A stretch of 64,000 nucleotides of DNA from Epiperipatus broadwayi. Its lineage: Eukaryota > Onychophora > Udeonychophora > Euonychophora > Peripatidae. The notes below the pieces were generated by a model, which was not told the origin of the DNA, ran no database searches, and saw nothing but the letters and a program-made list of their open reading frames with translations. The stretch covers positions 3,320,001 through 3,384,000 of the forward strand of contig JAQFVV010000112.1 in the NCBI GenBank assembly GCA_028023455.1, written 5' to 3'. A program made the position numbers and the translations under genes. This document shows, piece after piece, positions 48,773-60,274 of the stretch; position 1 is the first letter of the stretch; the number at the start of each line of letters is the position of its first letter.

Positions 48773-51700
48773 TGTAACAGTAAGAATTGTCCCTCCACGT
48801 AACAAAATCTAGAACACAGGCAAAATACACTAAAGCTGATCAAATCCGGATACTGGGATCCAGAATCCGACCAACATTCAATCCTTTCACCTCTGCTCAA
48901 TGATCTAATACCCTATGGATGACATTTCTCAACTTACACAGACATTCAATTTAACCTCGGTCTGGCAGTCACTCAGCGTAAAACAAAAGACTCGTAAATT
49001 AACTAATTTAGCACTGATTTGGTCAGATATACACACATAAGACTAAGTGGTTAATTAAAATATCAATGATTGATTATGAAATTTAATAGAATAATCTACC
49101 TATAGATATAATGATGTATGTGCAATTAAATCTAGAGTTGGATAAAATGAACTCACGGACAATAAAATATGAAAACGAGTTATAATTTTAAATATTATTA
49201 ATTTAATAAAACAATAACAAATAATAAATCAAAACATACAAAATTATATGATGGGAACATGAGATATTACGCTCACAGGCATTATATAACTAATGAGATT
49301 AATGTTACCTATCTCATTATAAGCGTTTAATAAAGTGTAGTGCGGTATTGGAGTTTATGCCTATGTTAATATGCCAAATTTCTAGCTCTTTTGTAGTCTG
49401 CTAGATCATACGGAACTTTACAGCCAAAGTTATATAACTAACTATAATAGCGCTCCTATGGCATCTATCTATACAAAGTTAAATCGAGCATGTAATTAGG
49501 CTCAGAGATACGCAGGTTAGCATGTTAACCTAGATTAGGATATACACTAATGCTAGATAAGCATTTAATATAAAAGGAGAGAAAACTGGTTTATGATAGG
49601 TTTACCTATATACTCTATGGCACATATTAAAATATTAATAAAGCAAAAAGGTGCGAATGGGTCATTATTCATGGGCTTCAGTCTCCAAAGACTCGGTTTG
49701 CCCTAAAACTGCTCAACTTGCTACGAATAGGAACATTAGTAGTTCAGGGAGTCGGATAAGCATTATGAATAATCTAGGTCCTTGTGCCCTAGTTCTAAAA
49801 GTGTGCTTTAACCCGAACTAAAGTGGATGAGTGTGGCCTCCACCAGCACATCATCAAGAATCATGCAGCAAGCAGATAAGTGTACATTGCGTACTTTGTA
49901 AGGACACATCCGCAACTTATACATATATAATGCAAATGCGTAAAATTATATTATCGTGCCTTAAAATTAGATAGCGTCTATTTGCATATCTATACAATCC
50001 AGTTCTCAAATTTAGTATTTCAAATATACTATTTAGGGACTAAATTAATTAGTAACCTAGTTTAATATTATCACCTGCATCTCAACATATATAAATCTAA
50101 GGAGGACAAAGCATATTTGAGGGATAATTATGAATAAAACATTAAAATATGCTTTGAGAATATCTCTGTGGCTAGTTCCTATGATGTACGAGTTACATAT
50201 ATAAATAGTTATAATTCATAACTAGAATTAAGCAAACTACAATTTTAACTAGATAACTGATTATTGTAATATTAATACCCAAAACTTAATCAGTAAAATA
50301 ATAATATGATCTCAAAACAGCGAGTGAGAAAGAAAAATAATAATTCAATTATTTAATATTTATTATAGTGAAGATTTGAAATTATCTTCGCAGATCGATA
50401 AGCTAAAATTATATTTATAAATACTTGCGGTTTCGAGTCATTTGGCATATTAAATACATATAATATTAAAATGATAAAATCATAGAATAAATTGAATAGA
50501 TTTAGAAATAGGCATAAAGGACCGCAGAAAATTATACATTTAATTTAAAATAGATTATTAGAGTTTTACATTTTAAAAGAGAATTCAAGTTTTACATTTT
50601 AAAAGAGAATTCAAGTTTTACAATCAGGCAAGATTTAGCATTTAATGGTCTTCTTTGTAGATTTTAGTAAAGGTGTTTGGGAAAGGCAGATTTAATAAAT
50701 AGCTAGCTTTTAAAAGAAAGAATTGAAAGTCACAGTTTATAAACAGAGCTCTGAGAGAAAATTTACCATTCAGTTGTTTCCATTGCAGTTAATTCTGGAG
50801 CACTTGGGAGGATATTAAGTTGACACTTTTGACGATGATTTAAAGTTAATAGAGATTTTCTATGGGCTGCTTTGCTGGTGTATGGCATTAGGTTTCATCG
50901 GACCACAAAGTTCTTCTCTATCCCCGGCTAAGGGCCAAGAGGTGAGTTAGTGTCATTCTACTCAATCATTTTGAAGGTAAAACGGGCGTAGGTTCTGCTT
51001 ACAACTCACTTATTATATATATGATCGATTACTTGGCAACAAAACTTTTAGTATTTATACTTTTCAAACTCTGGCCACCTGTTAATTTTTACGAGCTTGT
51101 ATGTAGCTGAAAAGTCCATTTATTTATTTTAGCAAAACATATTTAATAGTTACAACCAGTAGAAAAACTCATTTATTTATTTTAGAAAAACATTTTTAAT
51201 TATAACAAGTAATTGAGATTTTGTTTTCCTGCGTTATTTTGTTATTAACATTTTATATTTACCAAATCAAGTCCACGCTATTTTAGGACCAATGCGTGAC
51301 CTACTTCAAAAATTGTTTACAAAAATCAAAATGTTATTTTGACAAAGTTACTTTCATAATTAGTAGAAGACTAATTTTATAACCATACGTGCAGAATAAC
51401 AGGAAATATATGTATGCGATTTCAATAATACATCAATAAAATTGGCTAAATAATTTAACTAAAATATTTCTTAAACTAGAAATATTTATAAAATGAATAT
51501 ACATATCTGTAATATATACCAATAACATAACAATAATTTAAACTATTTCCTAAATTAAAAATATTTATGAAATGAATTTCTTAAACTAGAAATATTTATA
51601 AATTGGATATATATCTGTAATATATACATATACAATTAAATTACAGACATACCACTCGCATATATATATGTGATTCTGCATATATGATAATATAAGGTTA

Positions 51701-51797
51701 TTTAAATGGGTACTTTGAGAGGGTTTAAACTGGGCATATGGATAGATGTGTGGGTAAAATAAGTGAAATGAGCAGATGGATGAAACTGACCATTTCA
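48773..51797. repeat. LTR of element II (right copy; 5' LTR if minus-oriented)
   Basis: Matches 41072-44061 over its whole length. It carries an extra 30-bp tandem duplication near 50560-50620 (unit gagttttacattttaaaaga and following) and has a shorter AT microsatellite near 51660. Confidence 0.85.
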
Positions 51798-51803
51798 ATA
51801 TAT

Positions 51804-54800
51804 TGTACTCTTTTGATTAGGTCCAAATAGGTTTACTAAGTCAATTTTAAAAAAAATTTAAATTAAGGGTAAATTTAAATAATGTAAATGCTATATGATA
51901 TTGATAACATTTTTTTAAAAGTTTGCTAAAATAAAGTTGAGCATTGTAAGTATGTAAAAACCTACATTAATATGCTAAAATTGTAAAGTAAAGCTAAATA
52001 TTATGATTTTTGTATGGTTGGGAAAACTGCCATAGTAAAATAATGTATTAAAAATCCTATTAAACAAAGTGCTAAAAGCTAATTTAAAAGTTATGACTTA
52101 GAATTAAATAAAACTAATATATTTTTAATAAAAATTAGATTTAATATTTATGTTATAAATTATTTATTAAAGATATAATATTTTATGGTGGGATATGTAT
52201 TTAATTTATTACAGTTTAAATAATTTCAAAATTTATTATTCCAAATTGTATCATTATATTTTATTATTTTTAATGTAATATTTTGTAATAAAATGTTTAA
52301 GATAATTCAGTTTTCAGACAGTAATTATAAAAAAGATTGTTACATATTGTCTGATTTTTCAGTCATGTGATCAGCAAATACACATACTTATGTGCTTACA
52401 AGGTTTCTAAAGAAAGTTTCATAATTGCTTTAGAATTGTTTTAAAATTGAAACATTTGTGTATCATAATAAAAGTAAATGTTAAAAAATTTATTTTAATT
52501 GAATAGCTTTAAAACAAATGTAATTAGTAAAGTTTTAAAAATAGATACATTGAAAATAAATATTGAATAAATTAGTAAAGTATTTTTTAAAAAAGTTATT
52601 TTAAAGTGGTTAGTTTGTTTAAATGAAATTGTAGAATTAATTTAGAATTAAATTTTCTAATAATATTTGATATTCAATATGAGTCATACATTTTATTTCT
52701 AAATTTAATAACCTAAACTTGACAAATACGTAAATTAGATCATAAGTTGAAGATTAAAACAACCAATCAAATCGTCAGTTCAATTTGGTATAAAAGTAGA
52801 TGTTCTCATTTTTCTAGATTGCTTAATAACTTAGTTGCTTGCTTAATAATTTAATAACTCTCTTAATAGCTTGTTAAATTATTATCAATATTATTATTAT
52901 ATATTAACATCAAAGTATTCCTTAGTTTGCTACTTAAAATTATTATTTCAAAGAAAAGTTTTTGAAGGATTAACAATTTACTAATTTAAAGAAATAATGC
53001 GTCCCTAAATAAAACAGAATTCTTTATTGGTCATTTTATTGAAGCTTAAGCCAACTTCATGATAAAATATGGATTTAATACCAGCAATAATATATTCAAA
53101 AGAATTCATGATAAGAGTACAGCTAATAAAGAAAGGGATACTTTTAAATATATTATGGGAAATTTTACATCATTATTTATTTTTATTACTTTGGACATTG
53201 GCAGGAATGTTGAACAAAAATATTATTTTTTGAAAGATTATCAATTTTATGCATTCTATTTTAAAGATAAATAATTTTATTTGGAGAACAAAAAGTTATA
53301 TGGAAAAAACTTAAAATTTAATATTTTTGAAAAAATAAAAAACGAATTTAATATTGAACCTAGAATAAAAGGATAGCATTGATGCTTACATTAGTAACTA
53401 CATAGTGTCTTTGCTTAAAAAAAAGTTGCAATGAATATTTTTTAAATTATTGTCTTTTTAAAAAGTTTATTACAAACTTCTTTTCAAAAATGATTAAAAA
53501 GAAAAACTGATATTATTATGGATATATTTTTTTTTATGATAAGTTATTATTAAAAAATACTGTAAATTATTTAATATCGTAAATTATTAGTATAATATAA
53601 AACTGGTTTTTAAAAAATTATTTGTCAGAAAAAGAAATAAATGGATAATTAAAAAATATCCTGACTAAAGAAATATAACCTTATAAATGACTTTATTTGA
53701 ATTACCATAAAATGATAAATTGAATGGAATATAAAATGTGTATTTTCTATCCCAATATGTATGAATATATATCACCAACAACTGATGCATCTAAAGCCCA
53801 TAGGATCCAAGCGAATGAGAAAAACTCCAGAGATTATTATTTTAAAAAACTTTTCCAAGTGATATCACATTCAATAATTATTGTCCTGGAAAGCTGCAGA
53901 TAATAAACTGTGTTTTATAGACTTTCATAAAAAGGATTAATAATTAATATTCCTAAATTATTTGGATTTAAAAAGTCGACTTCATTTTTTTTTTTTTATT
54001 TGTGAGCAACCAATCCAGGAGGAGAGAAAGTTTTTGTTTTAAAGCTTTTGAATAGTAGCATCATCTTAGCAACAAGCGTTCAGGGAAAAACTTCTATGAA
54101 GATATTTGAAGAAACTTTTTTAATTTGAACTTTATGGAGAGTTGGAGTTTTTGTAATTATAGTTTTTTTTTATCATTTCACATACTAATTGTAGTATTAC
54201 GTTTTATTAGTAGAGTAGAAAAATTACACTTAAATATTTTTATTTAATCTAACATAATTAATATTAAAAAAAAAAATTTTAATATTTTGTAAAGTTTTCA
54301 TAAACATTTTAAGGTATGATAGAGATGCTGAATGAATGTTATTATTATTTAATATGTTTTCTTATATTAAATATTGGACCAGAAAACGTCCACTAGTGAC
54401 TAACAAGAGTAGTGTCACCAGGCAAATCTTGTAAAATATATTAAATTTATATGATGTATATTTTATTATTTTCTAAAATTGCTTGGAATATTTTATATCA
54501 CTTTGTTATATGAACATATGAACATGTGTGTGCACATTAATTAAACATAAAACTTTTTTATTATTCTAGAGATATAAGCCATGATTTTTAGAAAGATATG
54601 CATACATTTTTTTTCTATATTACTAATGTAATATAATTTATTAATACTTATAATTTTTATATGATACTTTAATGGATGAACCCTATTTTAGAAATATTTT
54701 GAATATTGATTTTAATATCTTAAAACAAAATCATTTGTATTTTTATTACTGAATTTTAAAAGTGAATAAACTGTTTCTTGTAGTAGTTTTAGATTGTTAA

Positions 54801-55738
54801 AGTTATATGCAAATTTTGTTTATTATTTAGAATAATGCTAGTAATTTTGCGATGTAGGTTGATAAATCTATTGTCAAGTTTTAATTGATAATGACATTGG
54901 GATTATGAAATGAAACCAATGGATCATTATATGTAGGATCTATGGGGAGAGTAGGAAAGTAACGTATATTATTAGCTTAGTAGTTTTTGCAAGTACAGAT
55001 AACGTAGCCCTGTGTCTTGTATATATTTTCCGTGGGCACTGTTTTCTTAATATTTTGTATTTTAAAATGTTCGAATGAGAGTTGAATAAATAGTCTGGAC
55101 ATTATTATATTTGAGGTTATTGGACAGAGAAGTCATACCTCTTCGTTTACACTATATTCCCATATATTTATATTATTGAGTCTTTACTCTAGTTAGTTCT
55201 TCATACCTATACATCATACCACTATCTTAATTTCAACAGTTTTTGCATTGTATAGCATTGTACTTTATGAAAGCAAATAATGAATAATTTTGAATTGTAG
55301 TATCATTATCTTGAAAGAAGATAAGATAGGTTTTTCTTGTTTCGGTTTAGGTGAAAGTCAAATACAAATGAGATTGAATGTAAATGCTAATGGTAATAAT
55401 AAAGTATCATAGATATTTTTTTTATAATTTTATTAAACTATTTTAAAACATAAAGAGATGATAATTGTTCATGAGATTTTAAATAATTTTGATATTCTGA
55501 TTTTACGTGTTAATGCATATTTTTGAAAACTGGGAACATCCAAAATGAACAACACAGAATAGAATGGATCCTTATATTTTGGTGAATATTATTTTATATT
55601 TTAAACATATATGAAACACACATATAAGGATTTTTTTTTATTTAGAGTAGTGCCAAGAAAAATATGTAAAAGAACATCAATCATATTATTTTATTAAAGT
55701 CAATTTATCAAGCGAACCCAGAAAAGTATTTAAAATAA
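51804..55738. other. Extremely AT-rich stretch without a recognised gene
   Basis: Composition is visibly more AT-rich than the rest. At 52763-52811 a CCAAT box (accaatcaa), a TATA box (tataaaag, 52789-52796) and an initiator-like tctcattt occur in order. The TATA-to-initiator spacing is shorter than usual. A 71-codon plus frame at 53059-53274 follows but has no recognisable family. The core-promoter resemblance may be chance in such AT-rich DNA. Confidence 0.3.
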
Positions 55739-55746
55739 CACTAGTA

Positions 55747-56144
55747 CAGGGGTCCCCAACCCTATGCCCGTGGGCACCATGGCACCTGCAGACCATTTTA
55801 CATGTGCCCGCCGCTATCTGAACACAATAAAAAATTATTTATCTGATACAAATAAATTTAATTTTTAAAATTTCTTATAAATTATTGTATTATATTGTAA
55901 TCAAATTGTAGGGCATACTATACTTTTACAGCGTAAAAATATAAACGTTAATTATATGTTAAAATTTTATTTTTGAAATAAATATTTTTTTGTACATTGT
56001 GTGTATTATTAACAATAGCCAACTATAAATTTACATTGAAAAAATAAATGGTACTCGCCACCTGGTTGAAAAAATAAATGGTGCCCGCCACCAGGCCGGT
56101 ATTATAGAATGCGCTCTTAAGTGCAAAAAGGTTGTGAAACCCTG
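55747..56144. mobile_element. Non-autonomous hAT element, copy 2, with intact target duplication
   Basis: Starts caggggtccccaacc and ends ggttgtgaaaccctg. It is flanked on both sides by the perfect 8-bp duplication cactagta (55739-55746 and 56145-56152), which is diagnostic of hAT transposition. Compared with copy 1 at 3400-3713 it has about 60 extra bases in the middle (tgtagggcatactatac and following) and a duplicated ggttgaaaaaataaatggt-type block near the right end. No coding capacity. Confidence 0.9.
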
Positions 56145-56152
56145 CACTAGTA

Positions 56153-56949
56153 CTATTATATAAGATAAGTTTGGTTGATTTATTATAGGGAAATATTTTA
56201 ACACATTTTAAAGATGTATATTGTTTAAGTATCTAATATTTTATATTTTTCGTATACACTTACGAAAAACATATGTTCTAGTTATGTTAATTAATGGATA
56301 TTTTTATTATTAAACTATAAGTGTATTCTTAAATTGGTATTATTATTATTTTAAATAAATGTGCCCAAAAAGTTTATAAATGGGAGTAAAGGCTTATTTA
56401 CTTGTTGATTTTTTTTTTAAAAAAATATGGAAATATGTAACTTAATATTATTTTCATTAGTTTGGTATTTGTTAGGTTTTATCAAACACAACTGTAAATA
56501 GTGTATATAGTTTGTTAAAAGTATAGAATAATAAAATTAACTTGTTTTTTTATAAAACTTTGAGCTATGTTGATTTATTCACCATCACAGATACCAAAAT
56601 AAACATAATTTTTGCACAGTACAGATATAATTATTTACTTAAGAAATCACAATAATTCAGAATATAATATATTTGAGAAAATTTTTTTTGCATTAATATT
56701 ATTATTATGGTCATATTTAATTGCACAAATTTATTGCATAGACTTGTAACGTTGTTTGTTGCCACATATTCTCAGATTATATCAGATTATACCACATATT
56801 CTACTTAAGATGCCATATGAGAACTAAAAGATTATATATTATTATTATTGTTGTTATTATTATTGTTAGTTACCATAATATTAAACAGTGGATACAATTA
56901 ATAATTATTTTATGAGAAATAAGATTATTATTTACTATTGTTGTTATTA
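56153..56949. other. AT-rich spacer without a recognised gene
   Basis: A (TTA)n/(TTG)n-type microsatellite near 56.83-56.95 kb provided the ttatt insertion site of element III. Nothing else is supported. Confidence 0.5.
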
Positions 56950-56954
56950 TTATT

Positions 56955-57478
56955 TGTTGTATTTGGTTAGGCTTGCAGGTTAATTTCCAAACAAACAGAT
57001 ACAAAAAGAACAACTATTCAGCAATTAATATGTACAATTTATTAGTACAAAATATATACACACGTTAGTTAAACAAATGAACAAATACAGTTGATAGACT
57101 TCATTGCTGAGATAGTCATGCGGAGTAAAGAACTTGCTTCCAGCTAATGATTAGCCTGCATCATGAGTTCTGGTAAGATTTACAGCTATGTAATTAGCTT
57201 GCCTCAAGTCAGCTCTAGTTCAGATGTAGCAGTTTCCAGTCCATAGGTGGACTTGCCTCACTGCATGGATGTCCCAATAATGACTAGATAATTGCTCTCT
57301 GCCTTGCCTCCAAAAGGGTGACTATTTAAAGGCAGATCCCCTAATTTACTGGAAACATGTGGATTCAGTGCATGAACCCCAGGGAAGGTTTTAATCCCTT
57401 TGGATAGCAACTGGGTGCTAGACAATCAGGCAAGGAATCTGGAATAGTCCACTTCTGAAGGCAGGTTCAGATAAGACA
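56955..57478. repeat. LTR of element III (3' LTR, minus orientation)
   Basis: 524 bp. It matches 59678-60269 closely but lacks a 64-bp segment present there (near 60016-60080, beginning atacctttgctgatgg). Confidence 0.9.
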
Positions 57479-57988
57479 TCTCTCTGCCTGGCTGAAATTA
57501 GCCCTGGAGGACATAGACATTGAAATGCACTGGACAATGTTTTGTCCACTTTCTTGGTTTCTCCAGTTGATTGCTATTCCTGTCTTCATTTTCTTCTCTT
57601 GATGAACTTGTTTCTTGTTGTCTGCTGCTGTCTTGATAGCTTCTGATGTGTGGTTGAGTCTTAGCTGTTTGTAATGGTGATGATGATGATGACCATCTTC
57701 TGTTTGCATAACAATGTAGAGGCCCTTTATTTGCATCACTACTGCTGGTCTCTGTCTTGTGGACCCATAGTACATATGACATAGTACTTTTGTTCCTATT
57801 TGGAATTTTATTTGTTTTTTATCTTTTAGTTGAAGTTTGGCATCAGGTTTCAGCTTTTTGTTCGAGACTTCTGATTCATTATTCTTCAACTTTGATAATG
57901 TCGTGAGCTGATTCACTTTGGTCACTTTGAACTCTAAGTGACTGAACCAGTCACAGCCTATTAAATCACTATTGTTACCTAATGCCAC
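57467..57988 (-). pseudogene. Protease C-terminus joined to integrase C-terminal-like segment
   Basis: The frame opens with ALGNNSDLIGCDWFSHLEFK, whose LIGCDW(F)SHLEF block matches the end of Gypsy-type proteases (L-G-x-D-W-L). Within about 30 residues it passes into KFQIGTKVLCHMYYGSTRQR, then PAVVMQIKGLYIV and DG...YKQLRLNHT. That is the pattern of the integrase C-terminal domain (F-x-x-G-x-x-V, P-x-x-V, G-x-x-Y-x-V, DG, QLR). The whole reverse transcriptase, RNase H and integrase core that should separate them is missing, with the junction near 57870-57900. A run of six His replaces the usual residues after DG, from a short CAT/CAC repeat. The frame ends inside the 3' LTR. Confidence 0.7.
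57479..57487 (-). other. Polypurine tract of element III
   Basis: On the minus strand gcagagaga directly precedes the TGTC start of the 3' LTR, the expected position for the plus-strand primer of reverse transcription. Confidence 0.7.
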
Positions 57989-58394
57989 TACCCGTGGTAG
58001 GTATATAGTTTTGTTAGCATAGTAATTTTTCTTGTTGTTTGACCCAACAGTTTGATTTTATTCTCTTGGTAGTCTGATATTGACTTACTGCAAGGATGCA
58101 GCTTATATTTATTATTTTATTGATGATTGTCCAAGTTTTTCTTGAAACTATAGACACTGCTGACCCTGTGTCAAGTTCCATATTAACTAGTGTATCATTT
58201 ATTATGACAGTGTGTATAAACCCATATTTGTTATCTCTGATATGGTTTATACAGGCAACTTGCTTATGTTTCTTATAAGTGCCTTTATTGTCTTTAGGAA
58301 TAGACTTGGCTGTTTGTCTTTTTAATTTCAGACATGCTGCCTTTATGTGTCCTAGGCGCTTGCAAAACATGCATGTTTCTTTGTGTATGAACAT
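57989..58394 (-). pseudogene. Zinc knuckle and aspartic protease remnant of element III
   Basis: The frame at 58394-58014 contains CMFCKRLGHIKAAC, an exact C-x2-C-x4-H-x4-C zinc knuckle that binds RNA in gag. About 40 residues later comes MELDTGSAVSIVS, the D-T-G active-site loop of a retropepsin. The frame then shifts: a continuation DYQENKIKLLGQTT is readable in another frame before the L-G-C-D-W block at 57988. The fold is expected to act as a dimer in particle maturation; this copy is interrupted. Confidence 0.75.
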
Positions 58395-59033
58395 TCTGTA
58401 TGCATGTGCTCATTGCATCTATAACAATGCCTTAGACTATTTGATACTGAATTATTTGAGCTGACTGAGTGCTTGACTGACCCAGTGTTATGCTCAATTT
58501 TTTGCAAATCATACTTTATAAGTCTTTTTAATGGATTAGCTTGACTAGCTATTGTTTCTGCTAAACTTGCATGAGCTACTGCTGTCTCAAAATCTAGGTC
58601 TGGAATCATTAACATTTTCAGCCTCAAATTGTGATCATTTATGCCACAAATAAAACAATCACGAAGTGCTTCATTCATAAAGTCTTGGAAATTGCACTTC
58701 AAGGCTAATATACAGATTCATGTTGCAAATTCTCTAGCTATTTCACCCTGTTCTTGTATGCTGAGATTAAAATGGTTTTTCTGCATTATTGTCGAGGGTT
58801 TAGGAGAAAAGTACCCTGTGAGAATTGTCAACACTCTACCAAAATCCAGCTCAGCTAGGGTTACAGCTGTAGATTGAGACTTGAGTATATCATATGTTTG
58901 CAGACCTATTATGGTCATTAGTATAGCTAACTTTATCTCAGGCTTTTTTATATTGTTAGCCTGTAGATAAAAAAATAAAATGCTCTTTACAATTTGGCCA
59001 GCTGTCAGGTTGAGCCAGATCAAAAGATTCCAT
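58395..59033 (-). pseudogene. Gag of element III (K02A2.6-type Gypsy), broken
   Basis: From an ATG at 59033 the N-terminus reads MESFDLAQPDSWPN, typical for this gag class. A frameshift near 58975 moves to the frame with YLQANNIKKPEIKLAILMT, then ILKSQSTAVTLAELDFGRVL and SIQEQGEIAREFAT. After a single in-frame TGA (near 58717) it continues CNFQDFMNEALRDCFICGIN and DLDFETAVAHASLAETIA. These match the capsid region of Gypsy gag proteins block by block (FLNEALRDRFVCGL is the usual form). The first zinc knuckle CYRCNEHMHTEC is damaged, and a second frameshift near 58395 leads to the intact knuckle downstream. Confidence 0.85.
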
Positions 59034-59362
59034 AGAGCCAATTGCTTTAGCTATCTTTTTTTAAGTTATGCTGAGTAACTACTCATACTTGTTTTTATAG
59101 TTATGTTATTGTAACTATCTCAACAAAGCTTTTAAACCAATAGAGCGAGCTTTTACGCTGTCTTGTGGGTAAAGCTCTCATGATTGGCTGATGCTTTAAA
59201 TTGACATGCCTTTATGTTTGCAGTCAATTTTATTCAACAGTTTTATGTTGTTATTTTTCTTTTAAAAAAATACCACCATAATAAAATTACGGAAACGTAA
59301 ATTTTTTCCAAAATAAAAAATAATAAAACAAATACACACTCACATATTTAATTCATAGTTTT
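59034..59362. other. Leader of element III
   Basis: Non-coding. A short inverted repeat at 59140-59190 pairs ccaatagagcgagcttttac with gtaaagctctcatgattgg; both arms end in a CCAAT-type sequence. Confidence 0.5.
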
Positions 59363-59677
59363 AGATCTGTTGAAACTGGTGTATTTTATAATATAATTTT
59401 CCAGCCATAAGGGAAAATTTTTTCTGTTACTGTTGGCGTAGTTTATTTTAATTTTTCCAGTCGTGAGAGAAAAATTTATGTTACTGCACCAAATCTGTTA
59501 TAACTGGCATAGTTTATTCTATAATTTTTTTAGCCGTGAAGGAAAAATTTCACTGCAACTGCACCAAATCTGTTATAACTGGTGCTGTTTATTCTATAAT
59601 TTTTTCAGCCATGAGAGAAAAATTTCTGTGCGGCTGTGCCAAATCTCTTATAACTATTCTGTCGACTGCACCAAATC
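59363..59677 (-). repeat. Tandem leader array of element III repeating the LTR/primer-site junction
   Basis: About four units of roughly 75 bp share gcaccaaatctgttataact, then gtttattctataattttttcagccatgagagaaaaattt. The last partial unit ends gcaccaaatc and meets the LTR start tgttgtg, so on the minus strand the LTR end plus first leader bases read acaacagatttggtgcag. Each unit repeats acagatttggtgcag. The candidate primer-binding site (TGGTGCAGTCGAC, minus strand, directly beside the 5' LTR) is thus present in multiple near-copies. A plus-strand frame at 59463-59693 merely translates this array. Confidence 0.7.
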
Positions 59678-60269
59678 TGTTGTGTTTGGTTAGGCTTGCA
59701 GGTTCGTTTCCAAACTAACAGATGCAAAAAGAACAACTATTCAGCAATTAATATGTACAATTTATTAGTACAAAATATATACACACGTTAGTTAAACAAA
59801 TGAACAAATACAGTTGATAGACTTCGCTGCTGAGATTGTTGTGCAAAGTAAGGAACTCACTTCCAGCTAATGATTAGCCTGTGTCATGAGTTTTGGTAAG
59901 ACTCTTCCAGATATGTAGATATCTTGCCTCAAGTTGGCTCTAGTTCAGACATAGCAGTTTCCAGTCCATAGGTGGACTTGCCTCACTGCATGGATGTCTC
60001 AATAATGACTAGATAAATACCTTTGCTGATGGCAGAAGGTTTAATGGAGAGCACATGCTATTGTTCAGGTTAACAGAAGTAATTGCTCTCTGCCTTGCCT
60101 CCAAAAGGCTGACTATTTAAAGGCAGATCCCCTACCTTACTGGAAACATGTGGATTCAGTGCACAAACCCCAGTGAAGGTTTTAATCCCTTTGGATAGCA
60201 ACTGGGGGCTAGCCAATCAGGAAAGGAATCTGGAATAGTCCACTTCTGAAGGCAGGGTCAGATATGACA
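59678..60269. repeat. LTR of element III (5' LTR, minus orientation)
   Basis: 592 bp, matching the other LTR with scattered substitutions and a 64-bp extra segment. On the minus strand it begins tgtcatatctgaccc and ends aacaca/acaaca. Confidence 0.9.
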
Positions 60270-60274
60270 TTATT

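Larger units (their letters stand above)
41072..51797 (-). mobile_element. LTR element II: giant-LTR, non-autonomous retroelement
   Basis: Two direct repeats of 2990 and 3025 bp enclose a 4.7 kb interior. The repeats start tgtaa and end tttca, giving the usual TG...CA ends in either orientation. The flanks read atatat on both sides (41066-41071 and 51798-51803), consistent with a 4-6 bp target duplication inside an AT microsatellite. The repeats are very similar; a sampled 120-bp stretch differs at three positions, all transitions. LTRs this long are unusual. The interior has a Glu/Lys-rich coding region on the minus strand and a long tandem array next to the right LTR. I found no gag WW block, zinc knuckle, protease, reverse transcriptase or integrase, so it must borrow enzymes. 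Confidence 0.8.
56955..60269 (-). mobile_element. LTR element III: internally deleted Gypsy-type retrotransposon
   Basis: LTRs at 56955-57478 and 59678-60269 start tgttgt and end gaca, and are flanked by the perfect 5-bp duplication ttatt (56950-56954 and 60270-60274). The coding region on the minus strand gives, in order, gag, zinc knuckle, aspartic protease and an integrase C-terminal-like segment. Reverse transcriptase, RNase H and the integrase core are absent. A polypurine tract gcagagaga (minus strand, 57487-57479) sits exactly against the 3' LTR and confirms the orientation. The element has several frameshifts and one in-frame stop, so it is dead or strictly non-autonomous. Confidence 0.9.

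Noticed and set aside
53059-53274. 71-codon frame downstream of a CCAAT/TATA arrangement
   Set aside because: Asn/Lys/Phe/Ile/Tyr composition is what AT-rich DNA gives by chance, and the TATA-to-start spacing is off.
59463-59718. Repeated QICYNW-type peptide on the plus strand
   Set aside because: It is only the translation of the non-coding tandem leader of element III.
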